Assembly: GCA_000727475.1 (NCBI GenBank) | Contig: KL647291.1 | Coordinates: 5,193,730 to 5,257,729 of the forward strand | Source of the DNA: Sarcocystis neurona | Lineage: Eukaryota > Apicomplexa > Conoidasida > Eucoccidiorida > Sarcocystidae | Direction of reading: 5' to 3' | Length of the DNA: 64,000 nt | Shown: one piece after another, positions 1 through 14,141 of the stretch | Position numbering within the stretch: the first letter of the stretch is position 1 | Layout of the letters: each line of letters starts with the position of its first letter | Notes under the pieces: model-generated | Told to the model about the DNA's origin: nothing | Databases searched by the model: none | The model's input: only the letters and a program-made list of their open reading frames with translations | Translations under genes and position numbers: made by a program

Positions 1-402
1 TTATTCAAATCTGTACGCATGTTCGAGGATGGTGCGTCTTGTTCAGGTTGTCAAGCTTGATGCTGGTTAGCCAAAAGTGTGTCCAAAAGCAAAATGTTGA
101 CCCACCGAATCTTACAGTGTCGCAATGCCTCGTTGTAACCAACCACTGTGGACGCTCCTTCTAGATCCGCAGCCTCTGCAGGTCCCCACCTCTCCGAAAC
201 AGCAGGGCATGTATACACAAGACTCTTGGACACTACACAGCTGCTGTGTGTATATGGTGGACGCACAGCCTTAACTCTTTCGTTCCTACTTTTCCGTTCG
301 AGGCGGTTTTCCAAAGTCTTCTCTTCTTCAAGTGCGTCCCGGCTACTAACGTCTGTTAGGCCTGCAGCAGCGTCACAAGGAGTGTCCAGGCAAGGTGAGG
401 CT
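1..402. other. stretch without a recognised gene
   Basis: Short open frames exist on both strands but none has splice signals or family features. It lies 3' of the F-box gene and may hold its 3' untranslated region; I see no clear polyadenylation signal. Confidence 0.4.
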
Positions 403-3400
403 TCATGACGCGTTGTCGTTCATGTAGAGTGCCGCACGGCATTTTGGAGTCCAAAGGTGCTGTACGGGAGATCTGATTTTTGCCGTATGCTTCCACATCC
501 GCACGTATATCAGCTCACCTTCTACGTGAAGCAGATTAAGCTTGTTGCGCTCGTCTTTGTAAAAGGCAAATAATCCGTGACGTTGCAGTGCCAGCCTGAA
601 CTCGAGCAAAGCGGCGAAGTCTATGTCCAGAGCGGCGTACTTGAAGTACACACCATGTGCAGTACCCCCCCGCATGGCTGCGCATTGTTCACATCCAAGA
701 GTAGATGTCCATTTCGCTAGCGACAAAAGCGATGTGAGCACCTGCAACGAACCTTCTTCAGCCGCTGCGCCCATCGTTGGTGCTTGCGATGCCGTAGCGG
801 CCGCTGCAGTCGGGCGTACACCACCACCAGACGTTTGCTGACAATCGGGAGTACGCCCGTGCTCCTCAAACCGCACGGGGCCCCCGTCCACCCCAAGTAC
901 AACACTGCTGTCTTCAGTTGGACTGTTGGCTTTTCCGTCAGGTGACTCCTCCACAAGGATACCCTTACGAGTAGCGTGTTCCCCGTCAACGTGTGGAGCC
1001 TGCTCTGTAAGGAGCTCTGTAGCGCGCCGACTTGATGCCACGCTTACCTGTTGCCTGTATAAGGAATCGCTGACACTTGAAAGGCAGCGCTCCCCTTGTA
1101 ACTTTTGTTTGCTACGCCGACTAAATGTATTCACTTCGCCCTCTTTCTCGATACAGGGCGATGAGTCGGCCGTCTCTTGCCTTTTGCTGCTGTCGCCTGA
1201 CTGCGTGGCAGTTTCAGTTTGAAGGTCTGCCCTGCAAAATCGCTCGCAGCCTCTGCTGTCCGCAGACGCCCCGACAGCTGTAGACGACGTCGGCAACGGC
1301 GACGGAACACCCACGTCTCCCCAGGTCGAAGTAGACAAAGATACCGTTTCAGGCAAGGGGAAGGGCGGATGATGCGGACAGGTAGAAGGTGGGCTGTTCA
1401 GGAGCGCATACAGCTGCAGATGCATCATGGAAAGGCCAGACCCGCCGGAGGGTCCGCTGAACTGGAGCTTCCGTAGCTGTGGAAGATGCCCCTTTAAAAG
1501 CATGGAGTGCAGTAAAGCAAGTTCTGCTGTGCAAGTCCAGCCGAGGGAGAGACGTCTAAGCCTGGGACGAGGAAGACGCAAGGGAAAGTCGCGTACCCGG
1601 TATCGTGCCCTCGCCACACGAGGCCTGCAGGGACCTCTGTAGTACTTGAAGACACAAAGAATGTTTTTTTGAAGACGTGCGCTTTGCAAACACGCAGTTA
1701 TTGAGTTGAAAGCGAAAGGCTGGCGCAAGATTGTCCACGAACTAACCTTGCCACCGGTGAACGATGAAACGTTGTGCGCGAACTCGGATTGCACACGTAA
1801 AAAGAGGAGTGAAGAAAAACAAGTAGACTGGGGGGGCTCTCAGAAAGCGATGCTTCCAGTTACCCTCACCGTCTTCCTAGGGTGGCACAATCACCAACAA
1901 GACAACGCGTGTTGCAGCCTAGGTTCGACCAGCAATGTTCCGCAACTCACTTCGAAAATTTCAGCCGCGAGTGGAGACAGCAGAAGGTCCTAGGAGGATC
2001 ACCTTGCAAGTCAACTTGTTGCAGCGTCTCACGTCCGATATGAAGGAGTCTCTGTAGGTGAGCGAGAGGTGTCCTACGGGATGGTATCCGACGACTTGCC
2101 TCCCGATCACCCATGATTTTATCTCTGATAGTGGCGTAGCCGGAGACAACAGGCGCCTTTCTGCTGCAATATGTGTTGTCGAGCTTCTCCATACTGTGTA
2201 GGAGCATAACAGAAAAAAGAAAGTGGGTGACATTCAGCTACTACGATGTCGTCGCAGCTACAGAAAGGACACAACTAAAACTGCTGCACCACCTACATTT
2301 ACTGCAGTCTCACACTCCCATTCTGAGCACGACGGAGTACAGCAACGAGGGTGAGGCTCTATCGCGCTATCTTACCGTCACAGAGGTAACAGCGGTGCCT
2401 ATCTCACTTTCGCGCGCATACAAGTGGAAACCCAAACATGTCTTGTGCTGCAGTGTGCAGGTGGTTCTGATTCGCTACAGGCACGTCATCACTGCAGACA
2501 AGCACAGGCCCACCAGTGTCTCCGCTCATTTAACCGCAACGAGAAGATCTGATATACATCGGAGTAAAGTGCGACAAGTATCCGGGAACTGAAGAAAAGC
2601 TGCACACCGGGTAATGCTCGGGGGAGGCGGGGAGATGGAGACGTTGCAGGCGGCCGTTGTGTAATCATTCGAACGATCCTTGGAGGACACTGGTCCGCCT
2701 GCCCTTGTGTCGAGTTTGAGGTCTTCTTCGCAAGACGCGTGTGCGTCGTGTTCAAGCACACCGGTCGTGATCCTCGGTGTGAATGCCTTTCGCAGTTGTC
2801 CTAGTAGCTCTTCTCTTGTTTCGCTAGCTGGGGAGCTCTGAAGGGAAAAGGCCACGTCTGACTGAGGGGTCAGCGTGTGACAGGGAGACAGGCCAAGACC
2901 AGGTATACTTAGTAAGTGTTTACGACGGAGCCCAGGTTGCGCTTCAAGCGATTCTTCCGTATCTGCGTCTCCTTCTGTGTTGACGTTTACGCTCGTTTGC
3001 CCATCTCGTTGCTGGTCTGCAGGTAATTCCCCTTCCAGTGTCGACCTGATTGACTCTGGCAAGGAAACGCTGCGATAGCCTGGCGGTTGCCCTGGACCAA
3101 GCTGCAATAGGGGACGCTTTTCACTCCTGTAGAAACATTCTGCTTGTGAAGCGTGTTCATTGCGGGGGCGCTTGCGTGATGAAGTGCACGAGGAGACGCC
3201 TGCAGCAGCCCACTGGCGCGTCTGCGCACCTGGAGCGCACGGATCGGCCCCGTTTCTTGTCCCTCCGTCGTTCTGATTCCTGCGCTGTAGCTTAGAAGTA
3301 AAGGCGTCCCAGTTGCCCGTCTCTCTGTAGTGTTGGTGGCTATCCGCTAAATACTTTCTTTCTGTGGCAGAGTGCTCTTGGGTTCGTGCCTCATGATCAG

Positions 3401-6400
3401 CGGCAGAGCCATTTGTAGGTGATGCAGATCCCCCCAGTTCGAGGCTGTCGGGGTCGCTGGTAGTACCTTGGTCGTGGGTGCTTTCTGTAGCTTGCATTGG
3501 CTCGGTATCCGTGCTGAATAAGGGAGACAAAAAGCGATGAAGTGAGCGAACGCACAACTGCGTAAAAGAGGGGCTTGCTGAGAAGCCGGAAGGAACCTGA
3601 AAAGGGTAGTCGGTGTGGAAGACCTGCAAAGCTGGTAGGCGCTGAGGCAGTTCAAGGAGTGGCAGCCTCACGCTAGTCTCTGCTGCATTCCTTGGGTTAG
3701 AATTCCTCCCGAAATGTTCCTGAAGATGCAGATGTCAACCATTGACACGTGGAAAATGCTGGGCCGAGGAACGCTGTCTCCACAATAAGATAGTGTAGGA
3801 CGCAGAAGTGTCAACGTCTTGCGATATTACTCGAAGTGTACACGACAGGTCTCTTGCCTTGAATCCCTGAATAGCTGATAACTTCTAAAGTAGTACACCA
3901 AAGCCGTTATTAAGTGCTGTTTCGAAAACGAGTGGCCCACATTACGCTAGGTGTACCAACTCTATTCATGATTGTTTTCAGAGCTGGACTGCAAATAAAG
4001 TGACCGGGATGTTCACGAATCACATACTCCGCAAGTAAGTCCAACAGTCCCCAGCAGGCGCGGACAGCTGGCGGTGTAAGCGTTTTTACCTCGGCACCTG
4101 CTTCAACAGCGGTCAAGTCGACGGAGAGCTTGATCAGACGCAATGTTGCAGCGTTGTGTTGCAAGAGGTTTGTTATAGTCAGCACTTCCTCACGCAGATG
4201 TGGAAGCCGGCTGAACTCGCGTGCCTGTAGTTTGAAGTTTATTTGAACAAGCCGGTGCATGTTTGCAAGAAGACCACGCAGAACCCGAAGCCTTTGCACA
4301 TCTCTGCTGTTGTCCATCGCCACCGTGAAGTTCCTTCCGGTACTGTTGTTGGCGTTGCCCGTGGTCTCCACAGCGTATAAGAAAGGCCTTTCCTCCAAAA
4401 GTCCTTGATTGATACTTCGGGAAAGACGAGGGGCATCATCTGGAAGCCGTCTGGTGGACGGTACTCCTCCGTGCATGCTCCTGCGGTTTTGAGCAGTCGT
4501 TGAAGACTCTTGTGAAGGACGGGGAGAGAGACTCCCTACGCCAACCTGACCAGGTACCAGATGAAGTTGTTCCCTACCTGCTGTGTGCTGTGAGCCCGTT
4601 CGGGTGGCCACAATCACCCGGGGGACAATGAACTGAGGACGACAACGACCTCTATTAGTGTTCAATGCACGACCTTGCGGTATCGTCTCAGCGGGGTAAG
4701 CAGAAGGTACGTACGCGCGCTGCACGTTTTGGTTCCTTGGCCCTGTGTGACACGGCTGTGTTTGGCTCCTGTTCTCTTCATCTCTACAGTCGCCGCTTAC
4801 CTGGAGATGCGGCTGCCCAACCCGAGTCTCCCTCCCTTCCAAGCATCCCTCATTCTGTGGGGTGACAGAAAAGCTCGGAGTGCGGATCAATCGCGAGCGC
4901 TGCGTCTGCTGACTGCATTCCTCATGGTCAGTAGTAGGCTGCGCATCAGCCGCAGACGGCGTACTTGACAGGGAACCTTGCCTGTTCAACGATCGCGGAA
5001 TAAGAACGGCCGTCTCCAGCAGTTGGTGCCCGTCTGGCGGATGCTGAGGCTGTTGGAGTCTCACTAGCAACTGATGCAAAAACACAAGTTGGTGTCGATC
5101 TCGTCGTAGGGCAGATTGTTGCGAACCCTGCAGAAGCTCTAACATCTGCTCTCCTCCATCTGAAACTTCCGTAACAGAACCCGCTACGTCGCCCACGGCG
5201 AGAACTGTCTGGCTTGTCCCTCGACGACGGATTGCATTCGGCTGTTCTTCTCTCACGAGCCTGTTCTGCAGATCTGACTCATCTCTGGCACCTAAGCGCT
5301 GGCCTGTTCTCAACGCAAAACTACTGCGGAGCCCAGTGTGGCTAGGCTGGGCGTCGGCCCACTGCTGCATCGAGTGCAGAACGGCCGCTCCGTGATTTTG
5401 TTCCTGTCTGACAAAGTGATGGTGCTGCGAACCCCAGCTCCTGCAGAAATCGTCTGACGTTCCTATCTGTGCAAGGTTCTGCAAAAGAATCCTCAACTGG
5501 GATTCTGCAGGGCTGAGAGTAAACCCTCGTCGTCGTATACCTCTAAGCGAGAGAGCCTCTTCTTCGACCGACGCATGCGACCCTGTCAGCTGACCACCTG
5601 ATTCCAGTGCGTTTGCTATCTGCTGAGCTGCAGGCGTGCTATGCGCTTGAACTCTCTGAGAAGATTCTTCTTCGTCAGGCCGTCGGGTGTGTGCGTAACT
5701 AACACCGCTTTCGACTCCACTAGGTGTGGGAGACCCAGCCGGCAGCCGCATTGTATGTAATGTATATGTGTGTAGACGACGTGGTGCCACTGCGGGGTCG
5801 CCGCTCGGGTGCGATGCGTTCATATGATTCGATAAAAGAGCGGTCAAAGTCCGTCGGAGGCGGTTCCGCTGCTGCAAGGCAGAAGAATCATTTGCCTCTC
5901 CACCCCTGGAGCGGTTCAAATTTTCATCAGTTGCCTGCTGCTGCATTTGAGCAGCTACCTGTGTTTCGGAAGGCTCGTCCGCAACACGCTGCATTGATAT
6001 AATTTGATGCCGCTGCCGGCGAACGGGTCCTTCCCCCTGGCCAAGTGACCCCCTTTGGCGAGTGTGTCGTTGTTGACTGGGAAACCGCTCTTCAGTAGCT
6101 GACTGCATCTGCGGTACAAGAGCTACAACATCTTGGCGGTCGGCCGTACCGACGGTAGTGGCGACACCGCAGAACGACAAAGATGAGTACTGCGGGACAG
6201 CTGAGCTTCTACTAGCTGAACCCCCTGATCTTCTCCCAGGTAATTGAGGAAATGTATCTGCTGCTGCAACTGGGTCTGACGCACCTGCTGCTGTGCGCCT
6301 GAGACCATCGCCTTCGCCTGCTGAAGCAACGTGGGTAATTCCGCTTCGCGCTACATGAGCAGGGGCAAAGCGTAACAGAGCGACCGCCGGCAAATCGAAC

Positions 6401-9057
6401 AGAGCATGACTCACAGAACGTGCTTGACTAACGCCTCTCATATAGGTGAGATCAACGCTAATCCTGTTCACGCAAGCAAATGATGCTGCGGCGACTGCCG
6501 GATCCCATATACTTCGGTGACTTGTATGTTGTACTGCGGTTTGCTCACTCGGGTCGGCGTCGTTTTCTCTACGTTCGAAGGTGCAGTACGTCGATGACTG
6601 CTTTGCCAGTTTCTCAAAGTGTCTCATCCACCTCCCTGTAGACCGCTCATCTAAATGTTTCCAAGTAGCAGGCAGACGCAAGAGTTCTCGGGCATACGTA
6701 CAGGTTGCTCCAAAAGCCGCCAGCGAAGAGGGAGGAAGCAGGCGGAGTATTCTGCATAATATAAACGGTGGCAAAGATACTAGCAAAAACGATTTCACAG
6801 AGGATCCTAGCAGGCTGGTGGAAGAGGAGGACACACGGGCGACACGGCGAGCCTGACAGCCTGATGTATAAGTCAGTGTTCTTGCCAGGACTGAGGCCTG
6901 CCTCGCAGCAACCTGAAAACAAGGTAGAGCCGTAAAAGAACCTGTCCTCGACATTATACTGCGTTCTGCTGGTGGAGCACAACCGCTCTCGACAGCGGTA
7001 GGGCACGTACGTGTATCCCTTGAGTTGCGGAAACAAGATAACCTGTACGAAGATGGTGAAAGGACTTGAGGCACAATCTCTCCACCGCGGGATTGAAGGG
7101 TAGCAGAGTTGTGCAAAGCTGGGTCGCACTGCGGGGCGGCGAGATGCGTGGTTGTATGCTCTTCGCCAACAACACCGCACAGCCCACCATGAGCACCGCG
7201 GCTGAGCCACGACTCTCCTCTTCTCTCTGTAAGAACATCCAGCCGTCCACTCGTTGGTTGAGTTAGACCTTCTGTAACCCCTCCGCGTGGCAAGGAGTTG
7301 GTAAGGCTGCTCAATTGTAGGGCTCTGGGTGTTTTTGTCTGCGACTCTGCTGATTGTTTGCGAGATGACCTGCGCGGGGATGAAAGTTTCCTTTCGGTCT
7401 GCGCGTCTTCCTCCTGCTGCTGAGGCGCCTCCGGTTGACGGCGTTTTCGCCGTGCATGCCAACGCACTCGTGTCGGGCGACAGTGACCGTCACCTTCGGC
7501 TATAGCAGAGCGCGACGGTGAACCAGTTGCTTTAGTGTGAACCACCTCACTGCGTCCTACTAGCGGTGGTGCCTGTGCGGCCACGGAAGAGGTTCCGGGC
7601 GTTGCAGCAGATGCAGAGTCGGGTATCTGTACGTTCGACCAAGACGGGTCGACAGTGGCACGACACGTGCCACATCTCCTACTTGCTACAGGTTGCGAGG
7701 AAAAGCGTCTCAAAGCGAGAAACTCGAGTTGCGGCTGATTTCTACTTGGAGGTGAGGGGTCCTGGCTGAATCGATTTTTGAGAAGCGTCTCTCTTTGTGC
7801 TATCGATAGCGGGAGTTCAGGAGCGTCTTTGTCGGGCACAGCTGGCGAGCTGCACGACGATTTCCCGTCATACGGGATCGTCGATGAGGTGAGACCCGTT
7901 GCGTTTGGCGATGCTACTGCGCCATTTTGCTCGCGTGCGGGAGTGACCGCTGATGCCAGAGGTAAGATTGACGGTGGAGACGTTAATTCGGAAGGCGAGG
8001 GCATTGTGCTGGCTGTGGTTCGCGTCCGATGGGAAAGTGATTGTGGAGAGAGTCCCCTGTTTTTGAAAGGAACACCTCTAGCTCTAGAAAGACCCCGCTT
8101 CCTTTTGCGTCCCCGACTTGCCGACGGCGTTGTGACTGTGGACGGCGAGAGAAGCACCAACGCCTGCGTCGTCTTGTTCGGGACGCGGTGGTGCGAGGTC
8201 GTGCCGGAATATTTTGGATCGCCGCCAGAACATCCTGCCTGAGCCACAATAGAGCTCTTCGAGCGCGATGGCGTCTGCGGTGCAGTATCAGGAACTCTTA
8301 ACGGCGACGGGGGAACACCTGTATCCGCGTGACGGTGACGTCCGACTCGAGGTAAGTAGGACGTCTGCACTGGCTCTGACTGGCAAGCCATAGCGGCTTT
8401 ATAAGTGGTTCCGCCCGTGAGGCGAGTCCCAGCATCGGACGGGAGGAGGAGCGTGTGGCATGTGGATGTGGTCGGCAAATTCTCCGCCTCAAAAGGTATG
8501 TTCGCGGAGGTAGGCGACTTCCGCTGGGGGCGACAGAGTGAAGTTTCCTCTCTTCCTTCCGTGTGAGGCGGCGCACACTTTGTAGGGAGGTGTGCACTGG
8601 CGCGTAGACCATGCACGCTGTTTTTCACAGGCGGAAGATCTACGTATTCTAGCGTGAGTTGAGTCGTTTGGGTAGAAGTCTTGTGATGCGTAGCGTCATT
8701 TTGACGAGTCTGCTTGCAGCGCGTGTGTCGCCCACCACGGAGTTGTTCAGCGACTTTTTCAACAACGGACTCAGGTGGCGTAATGCCATCCTCGCTAACA
8801 AAAGAGCACGTAGTCCGTGTGCTCGGCGGCACACCTTGACCTGCAGAAACAACAAGTGTAGTCGGAGACACCCTCCCTCGCAGAAGCGGATCTGCCTGGC
8901 GTGCCTCGCACTCACTGATGCAGTGTTGCCTTTCTAGTTTGTCTTGTGTGCCATTGTCTTCTTCGTGGGTCGCCTCTCGTCGAAAACAGGAGCTTTCGTG
9001 TATAGCGTTTCCCCGCGGAACCGCTGAAGCCCTTCTCGGGCGCAGATTGTATGTCAT
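403..9057 (-). CDS. Giant F-box protein with leucine-rich-repeat-like C-terminus
   Basis: Model, minus strand: exon 1 9057-3946, exon 2 3719-2608, exon 3 2073-2003, last exon starting at 1636 or 1624 and ending at the TGA at 403-405. Exon 1 encodes about 1,704 residues from an ATG. The first 750 are Ser/Thr/Arg/Pro-rich and look disordered. Around residues 755-800 is an F-box (LVSLPPFILCRILRLLPPSS, then FGATCTYARELL and TWKHL). Its end and the later exons carry leucine-rich segments (LPLLELPQRLPALQVF; PLAHLQRLLHIGRETLQQ; LPRPRLRRLSLGW; HLPQLRKLQF), as in F-box/LRR substrate adaptors of SCF ubiquitin ligases. The introns 3945-3720 and 2607-2074 join in matching phase (0/0 and 2/2). The junction between 2003 and about 1636 does not match in phase, so a small exon (perhaps near 1760) is missing. 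The F-box call is fairly sure; SCF function is inferred from the family. Confidence 0.65.
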
Positions 9058-9950
9058 CTTCAGAGATGGAAGAGACCTCGAGGGAGACGAACCGTGGGCG
9101 CCCGTAGGTCTGTGACGCAGATGGATTCCCGCCTCACAATGGACGGATATTGACCTAATCCTTCCTTATAGGACAGGTCGAAGAAGTCCTGAGCAATCAT
9201 GTTGCAACATTGACGGGTTCTCCCTCATCAGGCCGTTACATGCTTGCGGGCCGCAAGTCGTCAGTGGAAGTGCAGTTAAGAGGAGGACGTCTACTTTTAC
9301 CTTGCTGGAGTGTTCGGTGTGTGCTGCCCAGACATCAGTTTTCTGCGCATAATTCATTTTGAATAGGAGCGGCGTACGCGGCAGTTCACTTCCACATAAA
9401 ACAGGAGTTGTATATTTGCCATCGAACCGGCCCCGTTTCCTATCCACAAGCTGGACGGCAGATAGGCTTTGCGCTGAAGACCCGAAGGCGATGCATAAAT
9501 TCCAATTATCTCGACGCTGCCTAGCAGGCGTCCCCCACAAGTTCTTGTCTTGCGAATGACGGGCGGACAGATATCAAGCCAGGCGACGTTACCCCAGCAT
9601 TCGCAGAAACAGGAAGCGGGCTTAGAATAGAAATATTCGTCGCGTATCTTTAGTGGGCACTAAGAAGAACGAACACTGTAACCGTCGTACTCACTGACGT
9701 AACCAAGCCTCTAGTTTGCACTGTTTCACTAATTTCCTGCAGCAATTGTTTCGCAGACCTCTGTCTTCTTCAGTTGTCAGACGCGGCCAGACATGTCATC
9801 TGTTCAGCACAGAGACGTGTAAGGCTCCGCTCAAGGCACTACCACTGTTTCCGTGCTTGTACATCGCTCGTCCTTCGACCAGAATATGCACCCTGCACCT
9901 GGCCTTTGAGGCCCCGGCAGTGCGAAGGAACTTCCACGTAGGTAACGCAT

Positions 9951-10190
9951 TTTTCCAAACCGCCATAGCAGCCGTGGCGCTCTGGTATCATCAGGTGTCG
10001 TCTTCGGCTGTACCTGTACCTGTTGCGTGTTCCGTGAGGATTTATCACAGATCACCTGATGTCTACGAATCAATGAGAACTTTTCCAGACCTCCGTAGCA
10101 CTCGTGGAGCTCTGCCACCGTACAGTGTTGTTTTCGGCTGGAGATTTGTACCTGTTGCTTCCTGCGTGAAGAATTACCACATTACCTAAC
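9951..10190. repeat. diverged two-copy tandem duplication, period about 130 bp
   Basis: The copy starting at 9951 (ttttccaaaccgccatagca) and the copy starting at 10081 (ttttccagacctccgtagca) align along most of 120 bp. They share the cores cgtgg.gctctg, tcttcggctg and tacctgttgc, and I estimate roughly 70% identity by eye. The divergence suggests an old duplication. Confidence 0.6.
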
Positions 10191-11111
10191 GCGTACGATC
10201 GACTGCGCCAAAAGCGTACGCCTGACGGTTTTTACCGGTATGGTTGGAGAGACCTTTGCATTTGGACATGCAGCGAGTATATCCATACAAGGGAAATACT
10301 CTTGTATACACTGCATTAACAACCGCTATTTGCAACGAGCAAAACTTCACGTCTGAGCGTGAGTGTCAGCTTGAGGCTGCCGTCACTTCTTTAAATCTGG
10401 TGACGCGGACCTAAATGTGAAACGAGAACAACAGCCACATGGTCTACGAATACATTGAGCGGAACATACGGCAGGTGCCCATTCATACGCAATGACCTGC
10501 CCCACAGCACACATCTGTTGCGGCGTTCAACACCGCTCTGCTTCTTCAGGTCTTCCTTTCGTGCGCCGGGGAAACGGTGAATCGTAGTTTCATATAGTTC
10601 CATAAGTTCCGTAAGAGCTCGACAATCGGCAGCGAGGATGTCCCAAGAAACAACGCATCGCTGTGTGGGGCGTGCCTTGTGCTCGTGCAGAACGCGTGAA
10701 GTCGAACGCTTTAACACCGTGTCATCTCGATATGTGTCTTTGACTCTGAATGACGTTGCCCCGCATTCAATTATGTCCTGCGTCCTGCAGTTTTAAGGTC
10801 GGACATCACCCTGCTGCGTATACGGCGACGTTCAGTTGACACGGAGAAGCTACCGCCTATCGGCAAAAAAAGTAGCGGAAATAGTGACGGCGGGTTCGCC
10901 TTGGAATTTGCGAAAAGGTCACAAGAAGCACACCACGGGACATGCTTGCAGTAGCGCTGGAACCAACTGCATATCTGTGCGGCTCCAAATAAACGGGACA
11001 GATACAAAGACGATCAATGTGTGCTTTCTTTCCAGTATGTGATAGTGTGTGATGGCGCTGCACAGTTGCCCCGTGCACAGGCAGACGATCCAGTCAAAAA
11101 GTAAAATGAGC

Positions 11112-11300
11112 CATTACAGTCGCCTCACGAGCGTATGATAGGATTTCCTGGTGCAAAGAGATAGGCAGCATGCAGTTATTTCTTTGAAGTGATAACAGAA
11201 GTGAAGTTTTACAGTCGCTTCACGAGCGTATGGTAAGATACTACTGGTGCAAGAGGACACGCAACATGCACTCTCTGATTTTTCCTTGTATTCGTCCTTC
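11112..11300. repeat. diverged two-copy tandem duplication, period 95 bp
   Basis: acagtcgcctcacgagcgta at 11116 recurs as acagtcgcttcacgagcgta at 11211. The similarity continues through 'ctggtgcaa' and 'gca(g/a)catgca'. It is non-coding as far as I can see. Confidence 0.7.
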
Positions 11301-14141
11301 ATACTACGCATGGCTAGCGGAAAAGTTCAACTAATCAAGTTGAATTCCAAAGAGGAAGGACAAGCCGGGTGACCTCTTTCTCACGTATGCTGCACTTTTT
11401 TCCCTAATCACGCTCAGAAGCTAAGCGTCCGTGGCAATTACCGCAGAACAGCACATCCTCAAGTGTACGCCGCACAAAAGCGTGAACCCCCGACCCAGAA
11501 CAAGCGACACAATCAACATCAAAACTTCCTACTTGACGCCTCTTTTCCGCTGGCAGAGCATAATGTGAACACCAGACCGGAAAAATATATATGTTTACCT
11601 CTAAATCTGTGCACCACTTTTATTTTGAGTTGATTGACTAGTTTTTTTGAAGATACGGCAAGCCGCATGCTGCCCTACAAGTAAGCTGCTCACGCTGAAA
11701 ACGACAACACACATTAGCACGTTTGACAGCACACGGGAAGTCGCCAATCACGTTTGGCAGCAGTTGTTAGTGGCTTCAGTCTGACTGTTCATTTTAAAAT
11801 GCAAGCGTGTATCAGGTCAATCTGTTAAGATTTCGAGCTGCGCAGATAGTGTAATTTGTAACGCAGTAAAAAGCTTTTTTACGGACGGATACAGGCTACT
11901 GGTGTGCACCTACACCTTTGTGAAGGTCTTCAACGATCTCCAGTTCCGCGTGACTCCTGCACAAGCTACACTTATGGAAGATGAATTTACAAACGTGTTT
12001 AGTGTAGAAATCGCGGCGGATGTCTTGTTCTTTCATACTGCTGTGTGAATGTGAAACGCGCCCGTCGCGAATCGCCAGTTGGCGCGCGTGCGACACCCGC
12101 TCCCACAGCTTGTTCTTTCACCAGTTCAACCTACCTGCACAGCATACACTCAAAGCGCCTGCTACAGGTTAGGTACGTTTTTGCCTCTTATCCCTTAGAA
12201 TTGTGTGTCCTCGGCACATGCTGCGTACGGAATATCTTTGAATACCAACGCGTGCATCTTTTTACATTAACATTTCCTTTCAGTGGCTGTAATATGGCCG
12301 ACACTATTTCTAATGTCAAAGTCCAGCCGGTCCCATACCCAAGCAGTAGGTTCTGCTTTTGTCACTTGGTAATGCGAAAAAATCTGAGAGGGATTACACG
12401 TAGTTTGCTGTTTCAAGTCAGTATGTTGAATTGTTTCAAGGCAAAAGTTACGGCAGAAATCTCATATGCAAGGGTGGACACCACTGACCACGCGCCTCAT
12501 AGGGCAAGAAGAGTTTATTATTCTCCAGTTCACGCACCAACAAGAGCATCCACTATTTGCACTTTTCATTCTTCAGCGACACCCCAGTGTGAGGGCGCGG
12601 TTCGCTCAACTTGTGGGGACACGCTACCACCGGTGTGGAAAGAGCGTGGGTGTCGTCTCGCTTAAGACGGTCCACCTGGCAAAGGCTCTCCGAGCAGTGA
12701 CTAGAACTCCACAACTGTGAGCAAATGCAGTGCGCTAAAAGTGCCTAATTCATGGACTCATCACCGTTGGCCAGGAGCACTGTTTCGATTTAGCCCGCGG
12801 GGGCTTGAGGAACATGCGAAATACACCATTACTAGAGACAGCAGTTGCAATGCATCTTCTTCTTCACCCTCAGGTTGCGACACATTACCTACTATGTGAC
12901 CAGCCTTTTTCTCTTCAGTTTAGGCGAATGCTGTACTTTGGCACGTAGCGTCTGCCTCGCAACACGTTGGCGTGCAGAACAGCTAGCGTACAGTTCGTCT
13001 TCCTTTCTCCCGAGTCACAAGAGGTAGCACTGGCGTGAGTCGAGACGTCGAGTGTGTTCCCGCCTGCATTAGTGCTGGAGGTAGCTCTAGAGAATATTCT
13101 CTCTGTAACACACAGCAAACGCAATCAGAAAAAGAGTAGCAACGCGCCCGTGGGCACTAGACACAGCCTTTCACAAAGAATCTGGAACGTCCTTTCCTAA
13201 ACACCGTGTACGCGCATCCACAAGTGTTGCACAGATTACGATACGCGCCAAACGACAAATTTAAAAGGTTACAACCTTTCTTGGAAAAAAAAAAGTCATC
13301 TTACCGGTCGGGCTTTGCTCCGTAAACGTCTGAGACCTACGAGCGCGGCGCAGGCCTCGAAGCTGTCACACACACCCACACACATTTTCATGAACGCATC
13401 AAACGAAGTTAGCCTTCTGCGGCGCCAACTCGGTTTAGGTCAGAAATGGTTCAACTGGCATAATTTCCTCGACGCTCCCCTACGTCACGGTCATCGCGGT
13501 GACTGAAATCATACAGTGCGGTTCCCACGTACAGAATCCACGCTTTCGTCCCATCGGCTGGTGATAGGTGAGGTCGTACAGTCACGTTAGAAAACGTGTG
13601 CAGCACTGGAAAAGACAACCTAGTCTGTGTACAAATTTATGAGCAGCACGCTGTGTATGTACACGATGCTACGAAAGGTTACGAAGCTTACGCAGTCACC
13701 TGCGTTAAACAACGGACGGAAAAAAGAGGAAAAGGACAACGCAGCTAATTACTGACACCTGAAATGCCGAACCTGGCGGGGTTGCCACCGGGGTCACACT
13801 CACTTTAAATTAAAGCGTCCGCGCCACTCGTGGCTGAGCAGAGCTTCGAAGTCGAACGTCCGTCTTACAGAAAGGGCAGCGCACACCCATAAGAGAGTGG
13901 CAAGGAGCCTGCAGCACACAGGAAAACGCCCCCAGCTGAACTGGCTCGACAGATGGCAAAAACTGTGTCTCCACGCCCACCGTTGTTCTACCATCGACAA
14001 TCGTGTGCAAACCCATTATAAAGAGACGCGTCCAAATACACCGCTGGCTTCCGATCAGGCGAGTGTACCCTCAGAGCGGTACTCTTTTCCTCCACGTCTC
14101 GCGGAGGCGTACACGGATCTGTCTAGCACGGTAAAGGTAGT

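Larger units (their letters stand above)
9058..13800. other. long intergenic stretch, no supportable gene
   Basis: Open frames here are below about 210 codons, occur on both strands and show no domain or convincing splice pairing. The frame at 9716-10189 (+) owes part of its length to a diverged tandem duplication. Apart from two diverged tandem repeats, entered separately, I see nothing. The stretch presumably contains the promoter of the leftward F-box gene near 9.1 kb. Confidence 0.5.

Noticed and set aside
9716..10189. 157-codon plus-strand frame
   Set aside because: Most of it spans a diverged 130-bp tandem duplication, with no splice or domain support.
12045..12665. 206-codon plus-strand frame
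   Set aside because: No ordered motif, no neighbouring exon, and composition like random sequence in gene-poor DNA.
13810..14016. Minus-strand CPFCKTDV resembling the end of a RING finger
   Set aside because: Only one of the needed Cys/His pairs is visible, and a gtaaga donor falls inside the motif, so it may be intron. No upstream zinc ligands were found.
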